Positions 49,051 to 58,546 of a stretch of 64,000 nucleotides of DNA are shown here, one piece after another. The translations under genes were made by a program, and so were the position numbers. The first letter of the stretch is position 1. Each line of letters opens with the position of its first letter. Source of the stretch: Aeromonas encheleia (lineage in GTDB: Bacteria > Pseudomonadota > Gammaproteobacteria > Enterobacterales > Aeromonadaceae); assembly GCF_900637545.1 (NCBI RefSeq), contig NZ_LR134376.1, forward strand, positions 1,693,001 to 1,757,000. Direction: 5' to 3'. The notes under the pieces are model-generated. The model made no database searches. It saw only the letters and a program-made list of their open reading frames with translations, and was not told where the DNA came from.

Positions 49051-50481
49051 ATGTCTGGATCCCTGCGCCTCATCGCCCTGCTCGGGCTCAGTCTGTTTTC
49101 CTGCGAAAGCCTCGCCGACGGCGGCGCCATTCCCCTGACCCACAGCGGGGCGGGCTGGTTTGCCCTCGTCCTCTTCGTGTTCGCCTATGGCCTGGTGATG
49201 GCCGAGGAGCCCCTGCAGCTGCACAAGTCCAAGCCGGTGCTGATCGCGGCCGGCATCATCTGGATAGTGATTGGCATCGTCTATGCCGAGCAGGGGCTCG
49301 GCACCCTGGCTCACGACGGATTTCGTCACAACCTGCTGGAATATGCCGAGCTGCTGCTGTTCCTGCTGGTGGCCATGACCTATATCAACGCCATGGAGGA
49401 GCGGCGGCTGTTCGATGCCCTGCGCGCCGCCTTGGTGCGCTCGGGTTATAGCCTGCGCACCCTGTTCTGGCTCACGGGTATCTTGGCCTTCTTTATCTCG
49501 CCGGTGGCGGACAACATGACCACGGCGCTCCTGATGTGCAGCGTGGTGCTCAAGGTGGCGGGGGGGGATCGCCGCTTCGTCAACCTCGCCTGCATCAACA
49601 TCGTAGTGGCGGCCAATGCCGGCGGCGCCTTCAGCCCCTTTGGCGACATCACCACCTTGATGGTGTGGCAGGCGGGCAAGGTGCAGTTCGGCCAGTTCTT
49701 CGCGCTCTTCATCCCCTCCCTGCTCAACTTCCTGGTGCCGGCCCTGCTGATGAGCCTCATGGTGCCGCGCCATGCCCCCCAGGTGCAGGATGAGGAGGTG
49801 GAGCTCAAGCGCGGTGCCGGTGTCATAGTGCTACTGTTCATCCTCACCATAGTGACCGCGGTCGCCTGCCAGCACTTCCTGCACCTGCCCCCGGTGCTCG
49901 GCATGATGCTGGGGCTGGGCTACCTGCAATTTTTCGGCTTCTACCTGCGCAAGACCCTGGCTCGCTCCCTGGCCCGCAAGCGCGCCCGCTATGAGCGCAG
50001 CGGCGACAAGGCGCGGCTGCAGCGGCTCGATAGCGTAGTGCCGTTCGACGTGTTCAGCCAGATCGCCAGGGCCGAGTGGGACACCCTGCTGTTCTTCTAC
50101 GGGGTGGTGATGTGCGTCGGCGGGCTCGGCTTCATGGGCTATCTCGAGCTGGCCTCCCAATTCCTCTACGCGGGGGGCGACCCGACCCGGGCCAACGTCG
50201 TCATCGGCCTGCTCTCCTCCGTCATCGACAACATCCCGGTGATGTTCGCCGTGCTGTCGATGGATCCGGAGATGGTGACGGGGCAGTGGCTGCTGGTGAC
50301 CCTGACCGCTGGAGTGGGGGGCAGCCTGCTCTCCATCGGCTCCGCCGCCGGGGTGGCGCTGATGGGGCAGGCCCGCGGCATGTACACCTTCTTCGGCCAC
50401 CTCAAGTGGTTGCCCGCCATTCTGCTTGGTTATATGGTCAGCATAGGGGCACATCTGTGGCTCAATAGCGCCCTGCTTTGA
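49051..50481 (+). CDS. nhaD: Na+/H+ antiporter NhaD
   Basis: A 476-residue antiporter of the NhaD (ion-transporter) family. It has a signal-like N-terminus (LIALLGLSLFSCESLADGG) and about 11-12 helices. Family-typical motifs are FFISPVADNMTTALLMCSVV, NIVVAANAGGAFSPFGDITTLM and VIGLLSSVIDNIPVMFAVLSM. It exports Na+ or Li+ at alkaline pH. ATG 49051 follows AAGAGAAG. The next gene starts 24 bases after it and may be co-transcribed. Confidence 0.92.
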   Translation: MSGSLRLIALLGLSLFSCESLADGGAIPLTHSGAGWFALVLFVFAYGLVMAEEPLQLHKSKPVLIAAGIIWIVIGIVYAEQGLGTLAHDGFRHNLLEYAELLLFLLVAMTYINAMEERRLFDALRAALVRSGYSLRTLFWLTGILAFFISPVADNMTTALLMCSVVLKVAGGDRRFVNLACINIVVAANAGGAFSPFGDITTLMVWQAGKVQFGQFFALFIPSLLNFLVPALLMSLMVPRHAPQVQDEEVELKRGAGVIVLLFILTIVTAVACQHFLHLPPVLGMMLGLGYLQFFGFYLRKTLARSLARKRARYERSGDKARLQRLDSVVPFDVFSQIARAEWDTLLFFYGVVMCVGGLGFMGYLELASQFLYAGGDPTRANVVIGLLSSVIDNIPVMFAVLSMDPEMVTGQWLLVTLTAGVGGSLLSIGSAAGVALMGQARGMYTFFGHLKWLPAILLGYMVSIGAHLWLNSALL

Positions 50482-50504
50482 GGCGCATGGAGAGGTGAAG
50501 GAAG

Positions 50505-51071
50505 ATGGGACAGTTATTCGAGGCGCTCTCGCCACCTCATATCGCCTTTATCGAGGCACAGCAGATCTATTTCGTCGGCACGGCGGCGGAGCAGGGCACG
50601 GTCAACCTCTCCCCCAAGGGGGGCGACTCCCTGCGGATCATCGACCCCCACCGTCTGGCCTGGCTCAACCTGACCGGCAGCGGCAACGAGTCGGCGGCCC
50701 ATGTGCTGCGCAACCCTCGCATGACGGTGATGTTCTGCGCCTTCGAGGGGGCGCCTATGATACTGCGGGCCTATGGCCAGGCGCGGGTGCTGCACCGCGG
50801 CGACCCAGGCTGGGAGGCGGCCATGGCGCGCTTTCCGGCCAGCGTGGCGGCCCGGCAGATCTTCCTGCTCGACATAGAGCGGGTGCAGACCTCCTGCGGC
50901 ATGGCGGTGCCCCTGTACGACTATCAGGGGGACAGGGAGGCGCTGGCCAACTGGTCGACGCGCCAGGGCAAGGAGGGGATCGAGGCCTATTGGCGCAAGA
51001 AGAACCAGCTGAGCCTGGATGGATTCGAGAGCGAGATACTGGTGCGCAGCGGCCTTGAGGCCGATCAATAG
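50505..51071 (+). CDS. Pyridoxamine 5'-phosphate oxidase-family protein
   Basis: A 188-residue flavin/F420-type split-barrel protein. Conserved stretches are FIEAQQIYFVGTAAEQGTVN, LSPKGGDSLRIIDPH, NLTGSGNESAAHVLRNPRMT and FCAFEGAPMILRAYGQA. It is not the PdxH enzyme itself. The flavin-dependent substrate is unknown. It lies just after nhaD and ends at a strong terminator. Confidence 0.87.
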   Translation: MGQLFEALSPPHIAFIEAQQIYFVGTAAEQGTVNLSPKGGDSLRIIDPHRLAWLNLTGSGNESAAHVLRNPRMTVMFCAFEGAPMILRAYGQARVLHRGDPGWEAAMARFPASVAARQIFLLDIERVQTSCGMAVPLYDYQGDREALANWSTRQGKEGIEAYWRKKNQLSLDGFESEILVRSGLEADQ

Positions 51072-51096
51072 CGCGCTCATCGGCTGCTCTTCATGC

Positions 51097-51127
51097 AAAA
51101 AGCCCTGTCCGATGGACAGGGCTTTTT
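51097..51127. terminator. Perfect bidirectional terminator
   Basis: AAAAAGCCCTGTCC and GGACAGGGCTTTTT pair across GAT between convergent genes. Confidence 0.92.
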
Positions 51128-51153
51128 CATGTCAGGATGACTGTGCCAGGCCA

Positions 51154-52356
51154 TCAGGCCGTCGCGGCGCGCTTGCTGGTCAGCAGCCAGTAGCTCAGCG
51201 CCGAGCCAAAGCCGCAGCTGGCGATGGCGATGGCCATGGGCAGCGGGGACTGGGGCGGATTGAGGTTGACCAGGATGCCGACCAGGGCGCCGACGCCAAA
51301 GCGCAATGTACCCGCCAGGGCCGCGGCGGTGCCCGCCGACTGGGGAAAGTGGCCCATCAAGCCTGTCATGGCGTTGGCCCCCACCAGGCTGATGTGACCG
51401 ACGAACAGCACCACCGGGATGACGATGCCCCAGAGGCCGCCGGTCTGGCTCCAGGCGTTGTAGATGAGCAGGGCACCGGCCAGCGGCAGCATGATCAGGC
51501 CGTATTGCAGCATGCGCTCGGCGCCCACCCCCTTCACCAGCCGGCTGTTGACGAAGGTGACCACCATCATCAGCAGGATGTTGAGGCCAAACAGCCAACC
51601 GTAGTGTTCGGTCGGTACCTTGAAATACTCGATGTAGACGTAGGGCGAGGCGCTCAGGAAGGCGAACATGCCGGAGCTCGACAGGGCGCCGCACAGCACA
51701 TAGCCCATGGCGCCGCGGTGGGAGAGCACGCCCCAGTAGTTGCGCAGCACCTGGCCGAGCTTGAGCGGCTGCCGGTGTTCGGGTTTGAGCGTCTCCTGGA
51801 TCTTCCACTGCATCACCACGCAGATGAGCAGGCTGATGCCCACCAGCAGCCAGAAGATCACCCGCCAGTTGCTGTGGGCGCTGATGTAGCCGCCCACCAC
51901 CGGGGCCACCAGCGGCGCCAGGGTCATCACCAGGATGACGAAGGACATGGCGCGGGAGAACGCATCCTTCTCGAACATGTCCCGCAGCAGGGCGTTGACC
52001 ACCACTGAGCCGGCCGCCCCGCCGGCGGCTTGCACCATGCGCCAGGCCAGCAGCTCCGGCAGCGACTCCGCCATGGCGCAGCCGACCGAGGCGATGGCAA
52101 ACATGGAGAGACCCGCCAGGATCACCGGCTTGCGGCCGTAGCTGTCGGCCAGGGGACCGTAGAACAGCTGGCCGATGGCGAAGCCGCCGAGGAAGGCGCT
52201 GATGGTGAGCTGAGCCCCGTCGATGCTGGTGGCCAGATCCCGGGCGATGGCCGGGATCGCGGGCAGGTACATGTCGACCGCCAGCGGTGTCAGACCCGCC
52301 AGGGCACCGAGCAGGATAAACAGGAAGCGAGGGGAGAGGGCTATGGACTGGGGCAT
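51154..52356 (-). CDS. Bcr/CflA-family multidrug efflux transporter
   Basis: A 400-residue MFS transporter with 12 helices. Motifs of the Bcr/CflA drug:H+ family include LGALAGLTPLAVDMYLPAIP, GQLFYGPLADSYGRKPVILAG and LAPVVGGYISAHSNWRVIFW. It exports drugs such as bicyclomycin, chloramphenicol or sulfonamides in relatives. ATG 52356 starts the conserved MPQSIALSPR. It is monocistronic. Confidence 0.9.
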   Translation of the reverse strand: MPQSIALSPRFLFILLGALAGLTPLAVDMYLPAIPAIARDLATSIDGAQLTISAFLGGFAIGQLFYGPLADSYGRKPVILAGLSMFAIASVGCAMAESLPELLAWRMVQAAGGAAGSVVVNALLRDMFEKDAFSRAMSFVILVMTLAPLVAPVVGGYISAHSNWRVIFWLLVGISLLICVVMQWKIQETLKPEHRQPLKLGQVLRNYWGVLSHRGAMGYVLCGALSSSGMFAFLSASPYVYIEYFKVPTEHYGWLFGLNILLMMVVTFVNSRLVKGVGAERMLQYGLIMLPLAGALLIYNAWSQTGGLWGIVIPVVLFVGHISLVGANAMTGLMGHFPQSAGTAAALAGTLRFGVGALVGILVNLNPPQSPLPMAIAIASCGFGSALSYWLLTSKRAATA

Positions 52357-52472
52357 AGGGTATCCGATCGTGAGCGAGTGAGGAGTGCGCAATAATCTTG
52401 AAGTTTATCAGCTTTGTGCCGGGCCGGCTGGACTATCACGCACCGTGCCGGGAGGTCTGATCTGCTGACAAA

Positions 52473-54119
52473 TCAGCGTTCTAGCGGCGATCGTTGGCGA
52501 CAGCATGCGAGCCCAAGCCAGAGCAGCCAGCCCAGCAGCGACAACAGGTTGCCCAGCCGCTCCGGCCAGCGCGGCATCAGCCTCAGGCTGAGGGAGTGGC
52601 TGCCGGCGGGCACCCAGAGCTGCATCAGGCCCTGGGGGTTGGCACCCACCGTCAGCATCAGGCGCTCGTCGAGCCAGGCCTGCCAGCCGGGGTAGTCATA
52701 CTGGTGCAGCACCAGCTTGGTCGGCACCTTGGTCGTCACCTCCAGCGCCAGCGCGCGGGGCTGCCAGCGTTGCAACGTCCAGTGGGCGCCGGGTTGATCG
52801 GCGCTGACGGGGGGCAGGAACTCCTCCTTCCAGGCGAGCAGGGTCGGGGCGAACAGGCCGCTTGGCACCTGCTTGGGCCTATATTCGCGGGCGCTGCGCT
52901 TGCTGTCGAACTCGTCCGCGAGGGCGGCCCTGTCCGGTGCCTGGGTGAGGGGGGAGCTGTGCACATAGGCGAGGGCGGAGATCAGCGTCAGCAGCAGCAA
53001 CCCCCACCAGAGCCACTGCCAGGGGCGGTGCGCGGGGGTGGCCAGCGCCACCACGGCGACCGTGGCCAGGGCGAGGATGAGGTTGAGTCGCCAGGGGAAT
53101 TGCACTCGCTGCAGCGGGGGTAGCAAGGACCAGAGCGGCTGGCTGACGGGCAGCATCATCAGGAAGGCACTCACCCCCAGCGCCCCCCAGCACAGCAGCT
53201 CGGGATGGTGCGGCTCGCGGGCGGCGGCCCAGGCGGTCAGCAGCAGGGCCAGGGTCAGCAGGCTCTGCCAGGCGAGGTGGCTGCGAAAGCGCCAGTCCTC
53301 CCAACCGGACGGCAAGCGGTCGAGGAAGTTGCGCCGAAAATCGAACATGCCGCCGCGCATCAGCTCCATGGAGATGGCCCCCTGATCGGCGAGGGCAGGC
53401 AGCAGCAGGGTGGCCGCCATGCAGAGCCCGAGCCCCTGGGCCCCCAGGATGAGCCAGCAGGGGCGCAGGGTGCGGCCCTGCCAGGCCTGCAGCAGGGCAC
53501 GCAGGCTGATGAGCCCCATCATCAGCAGCAGGCTGGGTAGGTGGGAGAGTGCCAGCAGCGCCAGGCTCAGGGCCAGCAACAGCAGGCCGCCCCGCTGACG
53601 CCGGGTGGCGAGATCCTGCCCCAGCAGGATCAGGGGCGCCCAGACGAAGGCCCAGAACTCGGCGAGGGCGAAGCGGGCGTAGAGATCCATGGCCAGGTGG
53701 TAGGGCAGGGCGAGGTAGAGCAGGCTGACGGCCAGGGCGCGCCCGGGGGCGGTGAAGCCGCGCAGCCAGAGGTAGGCGGCGAGGCCGGAGAGCAGCAGTG
53801 CCAGGCTGGCGCTCCACAGCAGCGGGGTGATGGCGTGCTGGGCGAGGGCGCCGGGGCCGGCAAACAGGGCGCTGACATAGTAGGGTAGCGGGGGATAGAA
53901 GAAGAAGGTGGGGCTGCCAAAGCCGCCGTTCATCGCCATCAGCCAGCGCGGATAGGGCTCCCCCTGCCACAGCTGCTGGGCGAAATAGTGGCCGGAGAGC
54001 AGATGGTGGAACAGATCATGGCCCTGGCTGCCCCCCTGCAGCCAGAACGGCAACAGCAGCAGTCCGCTGGCCAGCGCCAGGCTCGGCACGACGAGATACC
54101 ACTCCCTGAGACCCTTCAT
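52473..54119 (-). CDS. GT-C-like polytopic membrane protein 1 (YfhO/PMT-type)
   Basis: A 548-residue inner-membrane protein with about 11-13 helices and a C-terminal periplasmic domain. An acidic first-loop motif (GSQGHDLFHHLLSGHYFA) and GGFGSPTFFFYPPLPYYV fit the membrane glycosyltransferase-like GT-C family. Related proteins are annotated as 6-pyruvoyl-tetrahydropterin-synthase-related membrane proteins. ATG 54119 begins at MKGLREWYLVV. It follows another GT-C-like gene. No donor or acceptor is known; a polyprenyl-linked sugar is plausible. Confidence 0.75.
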   Translation of the reverse strand: MKGLREWYLVVPSLALASGLLLLPFWLQGGSQGHDLFHHLLSGHYFAQQLWQGEPYPRWLMAMNGGFGSPTFFFYPPLPYYVSALFAGPGALAQHAITPLLWSASLALLLSGLAAYLWLRGFTAPGRALAVSLLYLALPYHLAMDLYARFALAEFWAFVWAPLILLGQDLATRRQRGGLLLLALSLALLALSHLPSLLLMMGLISLRALLQAWQGRTLRPCWLILGAQGLGLCMAATLLLPALADQGAISMELMRGGMFDFRRNFLDRLPSGWEDWRFRSHLAWQSLLTLALLLTAWAAAREPHHPELLCWGALGVSAFLMMLPVSQPLWSLLPPLQRVQFPWRLNLILALATVAVVALATPAHRPWQWLWWGLLLLTLISALAYVHSSPLTQAPDRAALADEFDSKRSAREYRPKQVPSGLFAPTLLAWKEEFLPPVSADQPGAHWTLQRWQPRALALEVTTKVPTKLVLHQYDYPGWQAWLDERLMLTVGANPQGLMQLWVPAGSHSLSLRLMPRWPERLGNLLSLLGWLLWLGLACCRQRSPLER

Positions 54120-54220
54120 CGGCAGACACTCTCTTGGCGGATGCGCAGTGAGTGTAGCCGACCCCGGCGGGGAGGGGTGAGCCATCTGGCGCCACACAGG
54201 CTGACCGGGGGATCAGTGCA

Positions 54221-55546
54221 TCAGCGGGGTATGGCGAGCCAGAGGCCGGGCTCGGCGCGAAAGCGGGGGGCAAACCAGATAGCGCTATAGGGGCCCGGCA
54301 AATCGTGGGCCGCCAGGGGACGGCGGCTGAGGCGGCAGGCGCCTCGCCCCAGTGCCAGCGCCGCATCGCCCTTATACCAGCCATCGGTGACGGGCAGCGG
54401 GCTGGATTCGCGCAGCAGGCGCACGCCCCATTGGGTGACCAGGGCCGGACAGTGCCGTTCGGCCAGCTGGCGGGCCTGCACCATGGCGGGTAAGGCGGGG
54501 GGGCTGAGGGTGGTGCAGAGCAGCGCCAGACCGCCCAGCATGGCCGCCACCGCGACAGGCTTTGCCGCAGGCAGGCCGCCGACCAGCAGGATCAGGCCAA
54601 GATAGATGAGCGGCGCCAGGTGGCGGGGATTGTCCGGGTTCTGGCCAAACAGGGTCCAGAGCAGCAGGGCCAGCCAGCCCCAACGCCATGAGGCTCCCCA
54701 GAGCGCAGTTGGGCAGGCGGCCAGGCGTCGTCCCCCCAGCCAGAGCGGCCACAGCAGGAGTGGCCAGAGTGGACTGAGCTGGGCAGCCAGGGTCTGGCCC
54801 CAGCTCAGCAGACGGGAGCCGTGCGCCGCCGCCGTGTTGCCCCACAGGGTGAAGTGGCCATCGGTGAAGCGTCGCCCCTCGCTGAAGTAGGCCCAGCCAT
54901 CGGCCTGCCAGACAAACAGCAGGCAGGCTAGCCCCACCAGCGCTATGGGGGAGAGGAAGGCGAGTCGTTGCTCCCTGGCTTGCCAGCCCTGCCGCCATCC
55001 TTGAAATACTGGCAGCAGCGCCAGCACCAGGTAGGAGGGGCGCAGGGCCAGCAGCAGTCCCACCAACAGGCCCGCCAGGGCGAGGCGGCGATGCTGCAGC
55101 GCCAGCAGGGCACCGAGCCAGGCGGCCAGCGCCGGGCCGTCGGAGAGGCCGCTGAGCGCCAGGGTCGGGGTGAGCGGCAGCGCCATAGTGACGAGCCACA
55201 CCGGGGCCAGCAGCGCCGGCCGTTGCCACAGCCGCACCGCCAGCCAGGCGGCCAGGGGTGGCAGCAGGCTGCTGCCCAAGAGGCTGGCCCACTGCACCGC
55301 GCTGGCGGGATCCGGGGCCACCAGATGGATCAGGCGAGCGAGCCAGATAAAGGCGGGATAGCCGGGAAAGTGGGGGGAGAACTCCAGCACGCTGAAACGC
55401 GTCACCCCGTGGGCGAAGTTCAGCGCATCGTCGGAATCCAGCGCCACCGGGAAGGCAAAGAGCCAGCCCATCCAGGCCCCTTGCAACAGCACCAGCAGCC
55501 AAAGCTGGCGGCCGGGACCTTGTGCCTGTATCCCGGCTTTCCCCAT
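54221..55546 (-). CDS. GT-C-like polytopic membrane protein 2
   Basis: A 441-residue membrane protein with about 10 helices. The first periplasmic loop has a DSDDALNFAHG acidic motif, then HFPGYPAFIWLARL, typical of family 39-like GT-C glycosyltransferases. The frame extends to 55621, but that part reads through a repeat element (encoding SPSPARGEGG), so ATG 55546 (MGKAGIQ) is preferred. It precedes the other GT-C gene with about 100 bases between. The role is unknown; a glycan or lipid-linked sugar is likely. Confidence 0.75.
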   Translation of the reverse strand: MGKAGIQAQGPGRQLWLLVLLQGAWMGWLFAFPVALDSDDALNFAHGVTRFSVLEFSPHFPGYPAFIWLARLIHLVAPDPASAVQWASLLGSSLLPPLAAWLAVRLWQRPALLAPVWLVTMALPLTPTLALSGLSDGPALAAWLGALLALQHRRLALAGLLVGLLLALRPSYLVLALLPVFQGWRQGWQAREQRLAFLSPIALVGLACLLFVWQADGWAYFSEGRRFTDGHFTLWGNTAAAHGSRLLSWGQTLAAQLSPLWPLLLWPLWLGGRRLAACPTALWGASWRWGWLALLLWTLFGQNPDNPRHLAPLIYLGLILLVGGLPAAKPVAVAAMLGGLALLCTTLSPPALPAMVQARQLAERHCPALVTQWGVRLLRESSPLPVTDGWYKGDAALALGRGACRLSRRPLAAHDLPGPYSAIWFAPRFRAEPGLWLAIPR

Positions 55547-55570
55547 GTCCTGCCAGCGAGGCCCATCGCC

Positions 55571-55595
55571 CCCTTCTCCCCTTGCGGGAGAAGGG
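55571..55595. repeat. REP-like palindrome upstream of the GT-C gene
   Basis: CCCTTCTCCC and GGGAGAAGGG pair across CTTGC, followed by CTGGGGATGAGGGGAG. This motif recurs widely between genes in many bacteria. It lies in the 5' untranslated part of the GT-C gene. Confidence 0.75.
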
Positions 55596-55638
55596 CTGGG
55601 GATGAGGGGAGAGGTTGTCATCGGTCGGCGGGTAGCAA

Positions 55639-56196
55639 TCAGAGCGGGGCCAGCACGGCCATCAGCGCCTTCTCGGCCTCGGCGAAGGCGGCGGCATCGG
55701 CGGGCTTGGCGCCCACACCGAACACGCCGGGGTTGCCGATGGCATCCAGCACCTGGGCCAGCGCCTGCTCGGCGGCCTTGCGATCCCCTTCACTGAGGGA
55801 GGGCAGGATCAGATCCAGGAAGCGCTTGCTCTTGACCACCAGCACCTTGGCGGTCTGATAGTCCCCCAGATTCTGGCTGGCCCCCTCGAGGCGGCGCTCG
55901 ATCTCGGCCTTGTAGGCGCGATTGAGCAGAGCCGCGGTCGCTTCGACGTCCTTGCCCTTGATGGCCTCGGCCAGCGGCGCCTGGAGCTGCACCTTGTGAT
56001 GCTGCTCCAGATAGTCGAGCTCCTCGGCGAGACTCGCCAGTATGGCGCTGCCATCCTGGCCCTCGCTCGCCGCCGTCAGCAACTGCTCGCGGGCATCGAT
56101 CAGGGGCTCCTTGCCTGCCGCCGCATAGGAGTAGGCCTGGGCCTGCCCCACATTCGCAAGCAGCAAGAGGGCGATAAAACCGTGGCGGATGCTCAT
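55639..56196 (-). CDS. Small periplasmic helical protein in the FTR1 cluster
   Basis: A 185-residue protein with a Sec signal (MSIRHGFIALLLLANVGQAQA) and an all-helical mature part (LITAAS...-type four-helix pattern; YLEQHHKVQLQAPLAEAIKG, LVVKSKRFLDLILPSLSEGD). Length and helical content resemble periplasmic iron-donor or haem-shuttling proteins, but I see no EfeO-like GxxExxH motif. It follows the flavin oxidase gene. The function is unknown; iron delivery to the FTR1 permease is a guess. Confidence 0.6.
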   Translation of the reverse strand: MSIRHGFIALLLLANVGQAQAYSYAAAGKEPLIDAREQLLTAASEGQDGSAILASLAEELDYLEQHHKVQLQAPLAEAIKGKDVEATAALLNRAYKAEIERRLEGASQNLGDYQTAKVLVVKSKRFLDLILPSLSEGDRKAAEQALAQVLDAIGNPGVFGVGAKPADAAAFAEAEKALMAVLAPL

Positions 56197-56230
56197 CCTT
56201 ACTCTCCTTTATTGATTCATTCAGCCGGGC

Positions 56231-57652
56231 TCAGGCCACGCTCTGGGTTTCGATCACGGTGTTTTCGTTGCGATGATTGAAGATGGCGTGACGTCTGTCC
56301 ACCCCGTCGATCACCATGTCGGCCGCCATCAGCCCCATCTCCATGGCGGTGTCGGTGAAGATGTAACGGAAGGTACCCTGGCGCCCGCTCATGATGAGGT
56401 TGGCGATGGGCATCAGGCCCTGGATGGCGGCGTCGCGCCGCTGCTGATAGCCGAGATCCATCAGCGGATAGGCATGTTCGCTGCGCGCCTCGAAGGTCTC
56501 CTCGCCGAGCTTGTCGGTGTCGACCCCGAGACTCGCCAGATCCTGGCTGATGCGGCCGCGCAGCTCCGCCAGCGGTGCCTGCCAGGTGGCGTCCCCCGGA
56601 TTGCAGGGGACCTCCAGCATCACCGAGGTCTTGCCCGCCGGCGCCATGAAGGGGCTGCGCCGGCGTGGCTCCTGCAGCCGGGTGGCGAGGATCTGCGGAT
56701 CGGAGAGGTACTGCCAGGTGTTGTCCGACAGGTTCTCCTGATTGAGCGGCATGTTGATAAAGCGCAGGGCGCGATAGTGCAGCTCGCAGGGCAGCCCCAG
56801 ATGCTGGCAGGTGAGCGGCAGCGGCAGGGTGGAGATCACCTGATCGAATGCCTCACTCTGCGCCACGCCCTCTTGCTGCCACTCGACCCGCTCGATGCGG
56901 CCATCGGCTTGAGTCAGCCGGCTGATGCTGGCCCCTGTCCTGAGCTCGACGCCCTCCGCCACCAGCCGCTCCCCCAGGGTGGTGAAGATCTGGCCGAAAC
57001 CATGTTTCGGATAGCGGTACTTGCGGGCATAGGTGCGCACCGAGTGGTTGCCCTTGCGCCTTGGCAGCAGGCGGCGCGCCACGTCCTTCAAGTCGATGAG
57101 GCTGATGCGCTGACCGGCCCAGTCGGCGGAGAGCCGATCCGGGTTGATGCCCCACAGCTTGGCGGTGTAACCCTCGAAGAACTGGCGATAGAGGGTGCGG
57201 CCGAAGTGGCTCTGGATCCAGTCGGCGAAGCTGGCCTTGGCAAAATCCGCCGGCTTCTTGGCGAAGGGCAACAGCAGCAGATCCTTGAGCGCCCCCGCCA
57301 TCAGCGGCAGTGGCGCCGTCTTGAGCAGGTTGCCGAGGTTGAGCGGGTAGTCGTAGGTGCGACCATTGAAGCGGATGACGCTCTTGCGCTCGGCGTGCAG
57401 CAGATCTTCCCCCATCAGCTCGTCGATGAAGGCGAGCAGCTCGGGGTTCTTGGTGATGAAGCGGTGGCCGCCGTAGTCGAAGCGGTAGTCGCCATCCTTG
57501 CCCGTGAAGCGCTGGGTGGCGCACATGCCGCCCACCACGGGCTCCTGCTCGAACAGGGTGACCGCAAAGCCGGCCTGACGCAGGCGCCAGGCGGCCATCA
57601 GACCGGCGGGACCGGCCCCCAACACTGCAATTTTCTGGTTGTTATCCGTCAT
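56231..57652 (-). CDS. FAD-dependent amine-oxidase/protoporphyrinogen-oxidase-like protein
   Basis: A 473-residue flavoprotein. The FAD-binding motif is IAVLGAGPAGLMAAWRLRQAG with VTLFEQEPVVGG. The following DYGGHRFITKNPELL resembles UDP-galactopyranose mutase and phytoene-dehydrogenase-like enzymes, and YTAKLWGINPDRLSADWAG is typical of that group. The C-terminal QGTFRYIFTDTAMEMG closes the FAD site. No signal peptide is visible. It lies between the FTR1 permease and a periplasmic protein. The substrate is unknown; haem, iron chelate or sugar nucleotide are options. Confidence 0.8.
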   Translation of the reverse strand: MTDNNQKIAVLGAGPAGLMAAWRLRQAGFAVTLFEQEPVVGGMCATQRFTGKDGDYRFDYGGHRFITKNPELLAFIDELMGEDLLHAERKSVIRFNGRTYDYPLNLGNLLKTAPLPLMAGALKDLLLLPFAKKPADFAKASFADWIQSHFGRTLYRQFFEGYTAKLWGINPDRLSADWAGQRISLIDLKDVARRLLPRRKGNHSVRTYARKYRYPKHGFGQIFTTLGERLVAEGVELRTGASISRLTQADGRIERVEWQQEGVAQSEAFDQVISTLPLPLTCQHLGLPCELHYRALRFINMPLNQENLSDNTWQYLSDPQILATRLQEPRRRSPFMAPAGKTSVMLEVPCNPGDATWQAPLAELRGRISQDLASLGVDTDKLGEETFEARSEHAYPLMDLGYQQRRDAAIQGLMPIANLIMSGRQGTFRYIFTDTAMEMGLMAADMVIDGVDRRHAIFNHRNENTVIETQSVA

Positions 57653-57712
57653 GCCACTGGTATCCGAAAGCGAGAAAAGGGGGCCAGCAGGCCCCGGTGT
57701 GAATGAGCTGGC

Positions 57713-58546
57713 TTATGCCTTGCCGGCGGCTGGCTTGGGCTTGTAGTTGCGATACCAGATGGTGACGAAGACCGCCAGATAAGCCAGCCAAGTCGCCAGC
57801 TGCAGGCCGGCGGGGGAGGCATTGTAACCAAACAGGGCGCGCAGGAAGGTGCCGAACACCCCTCGATCGTCGAGGATATGGCTGATGTTGAACACCGGCG
57901 TGGTCCAGAGGGTGATGACCCCGGCCGCCTGCAGCATGTTGACGGCGGACGACAACAGCCCGGCGGCGATGATGATGATCAGCAGGCCGGTCCAGCGGAA
58001 GAAGGGGGCCAGCGCCACCTTGCGGGTGGAGCGCAGCAGCGCCCACACCAGGGCTACCGAGACCAGCAACCCGGCCAGGGCCCCCATCAGCCCTTCGTGA
58101 AGATCCACCCCCTGGCCCGAATAGACCAGCGCCGAGAAGAAGAGCACCGTCTCGAAGCCTTCTCGCATCACCGCCAGGAAGGCGAGCAGCACCAGCCCGA
58201 ACAGGTTGCCCGCATCGACCGCCGCATCGATGCGGGCCGTCATGGCCCCTACCTGGGATTTGGCCTGCTTCTGCATCCAGACTGCCATGTAGGTGAGCAC
58301 CAGGGTGGCGAAGATCAGGATCCCCGCCATCAGCAGATGGTTGTAACGCTCGCTCTCGAACTGGCTGACCACCACCTGAAACAGGAAGGCCACCGCCAGA
58401 GAGGCGACAAGGCCCAGCACCACCCCCAGGTAGATGAACTTGTTGTAGCGACTCGCCCCCAGCTTGGCGAGGTAGGAGAGGCAGATGCCAACCAGCAGAA
58501 AGGCCTCCAGCCCCTCGCGCAGGGTAATAAGGAAACTTGCAAACAT
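57713..58546 (-). CDS. FTR1-family high-affinity iron permease
   Basis: A 277-residue seven-helix iron permease. The two R-E-G-L/F-E motifs that carry Fe3+ are present (TLREGLEAFLLVG at residue 8 and VMREGFETVLFFSAL). The family imports Fe3+ after Fe2+ oxidation. The ATG overlaps the stop of the multihaem cytochrome gene (TGATG). No EfeO or EfeB gene is in the window; a six-haem cytochrome takes their place. This suggests a cytochrome-coupled iron uptake unit. Confidence 0.92.
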   Translation of the reverse strand: MFASFLITLREGLEAFLLVGICLSYLAKLGASRYNKFIYLGVVLGLVASLAVAFLFQVVVSQFESERYNHLLMAGILIFATLVLTYMAVWMQKQAKSQVGAMTARIDAAVDAGNLFGLVLLAFLAVMREGFETVLFFSALVYSGQGVDLHEGLMGALAGLLVSVALVWALLRSTRKVALAPFFRWTGLLIIIIAAGLLSSAVNMLQAAGVITLWTTPVFNISHILDDRGVFGTFLRALFGYNASPAGLQLATWLAYLAVFVTIWYRNYKPKPAAGKA

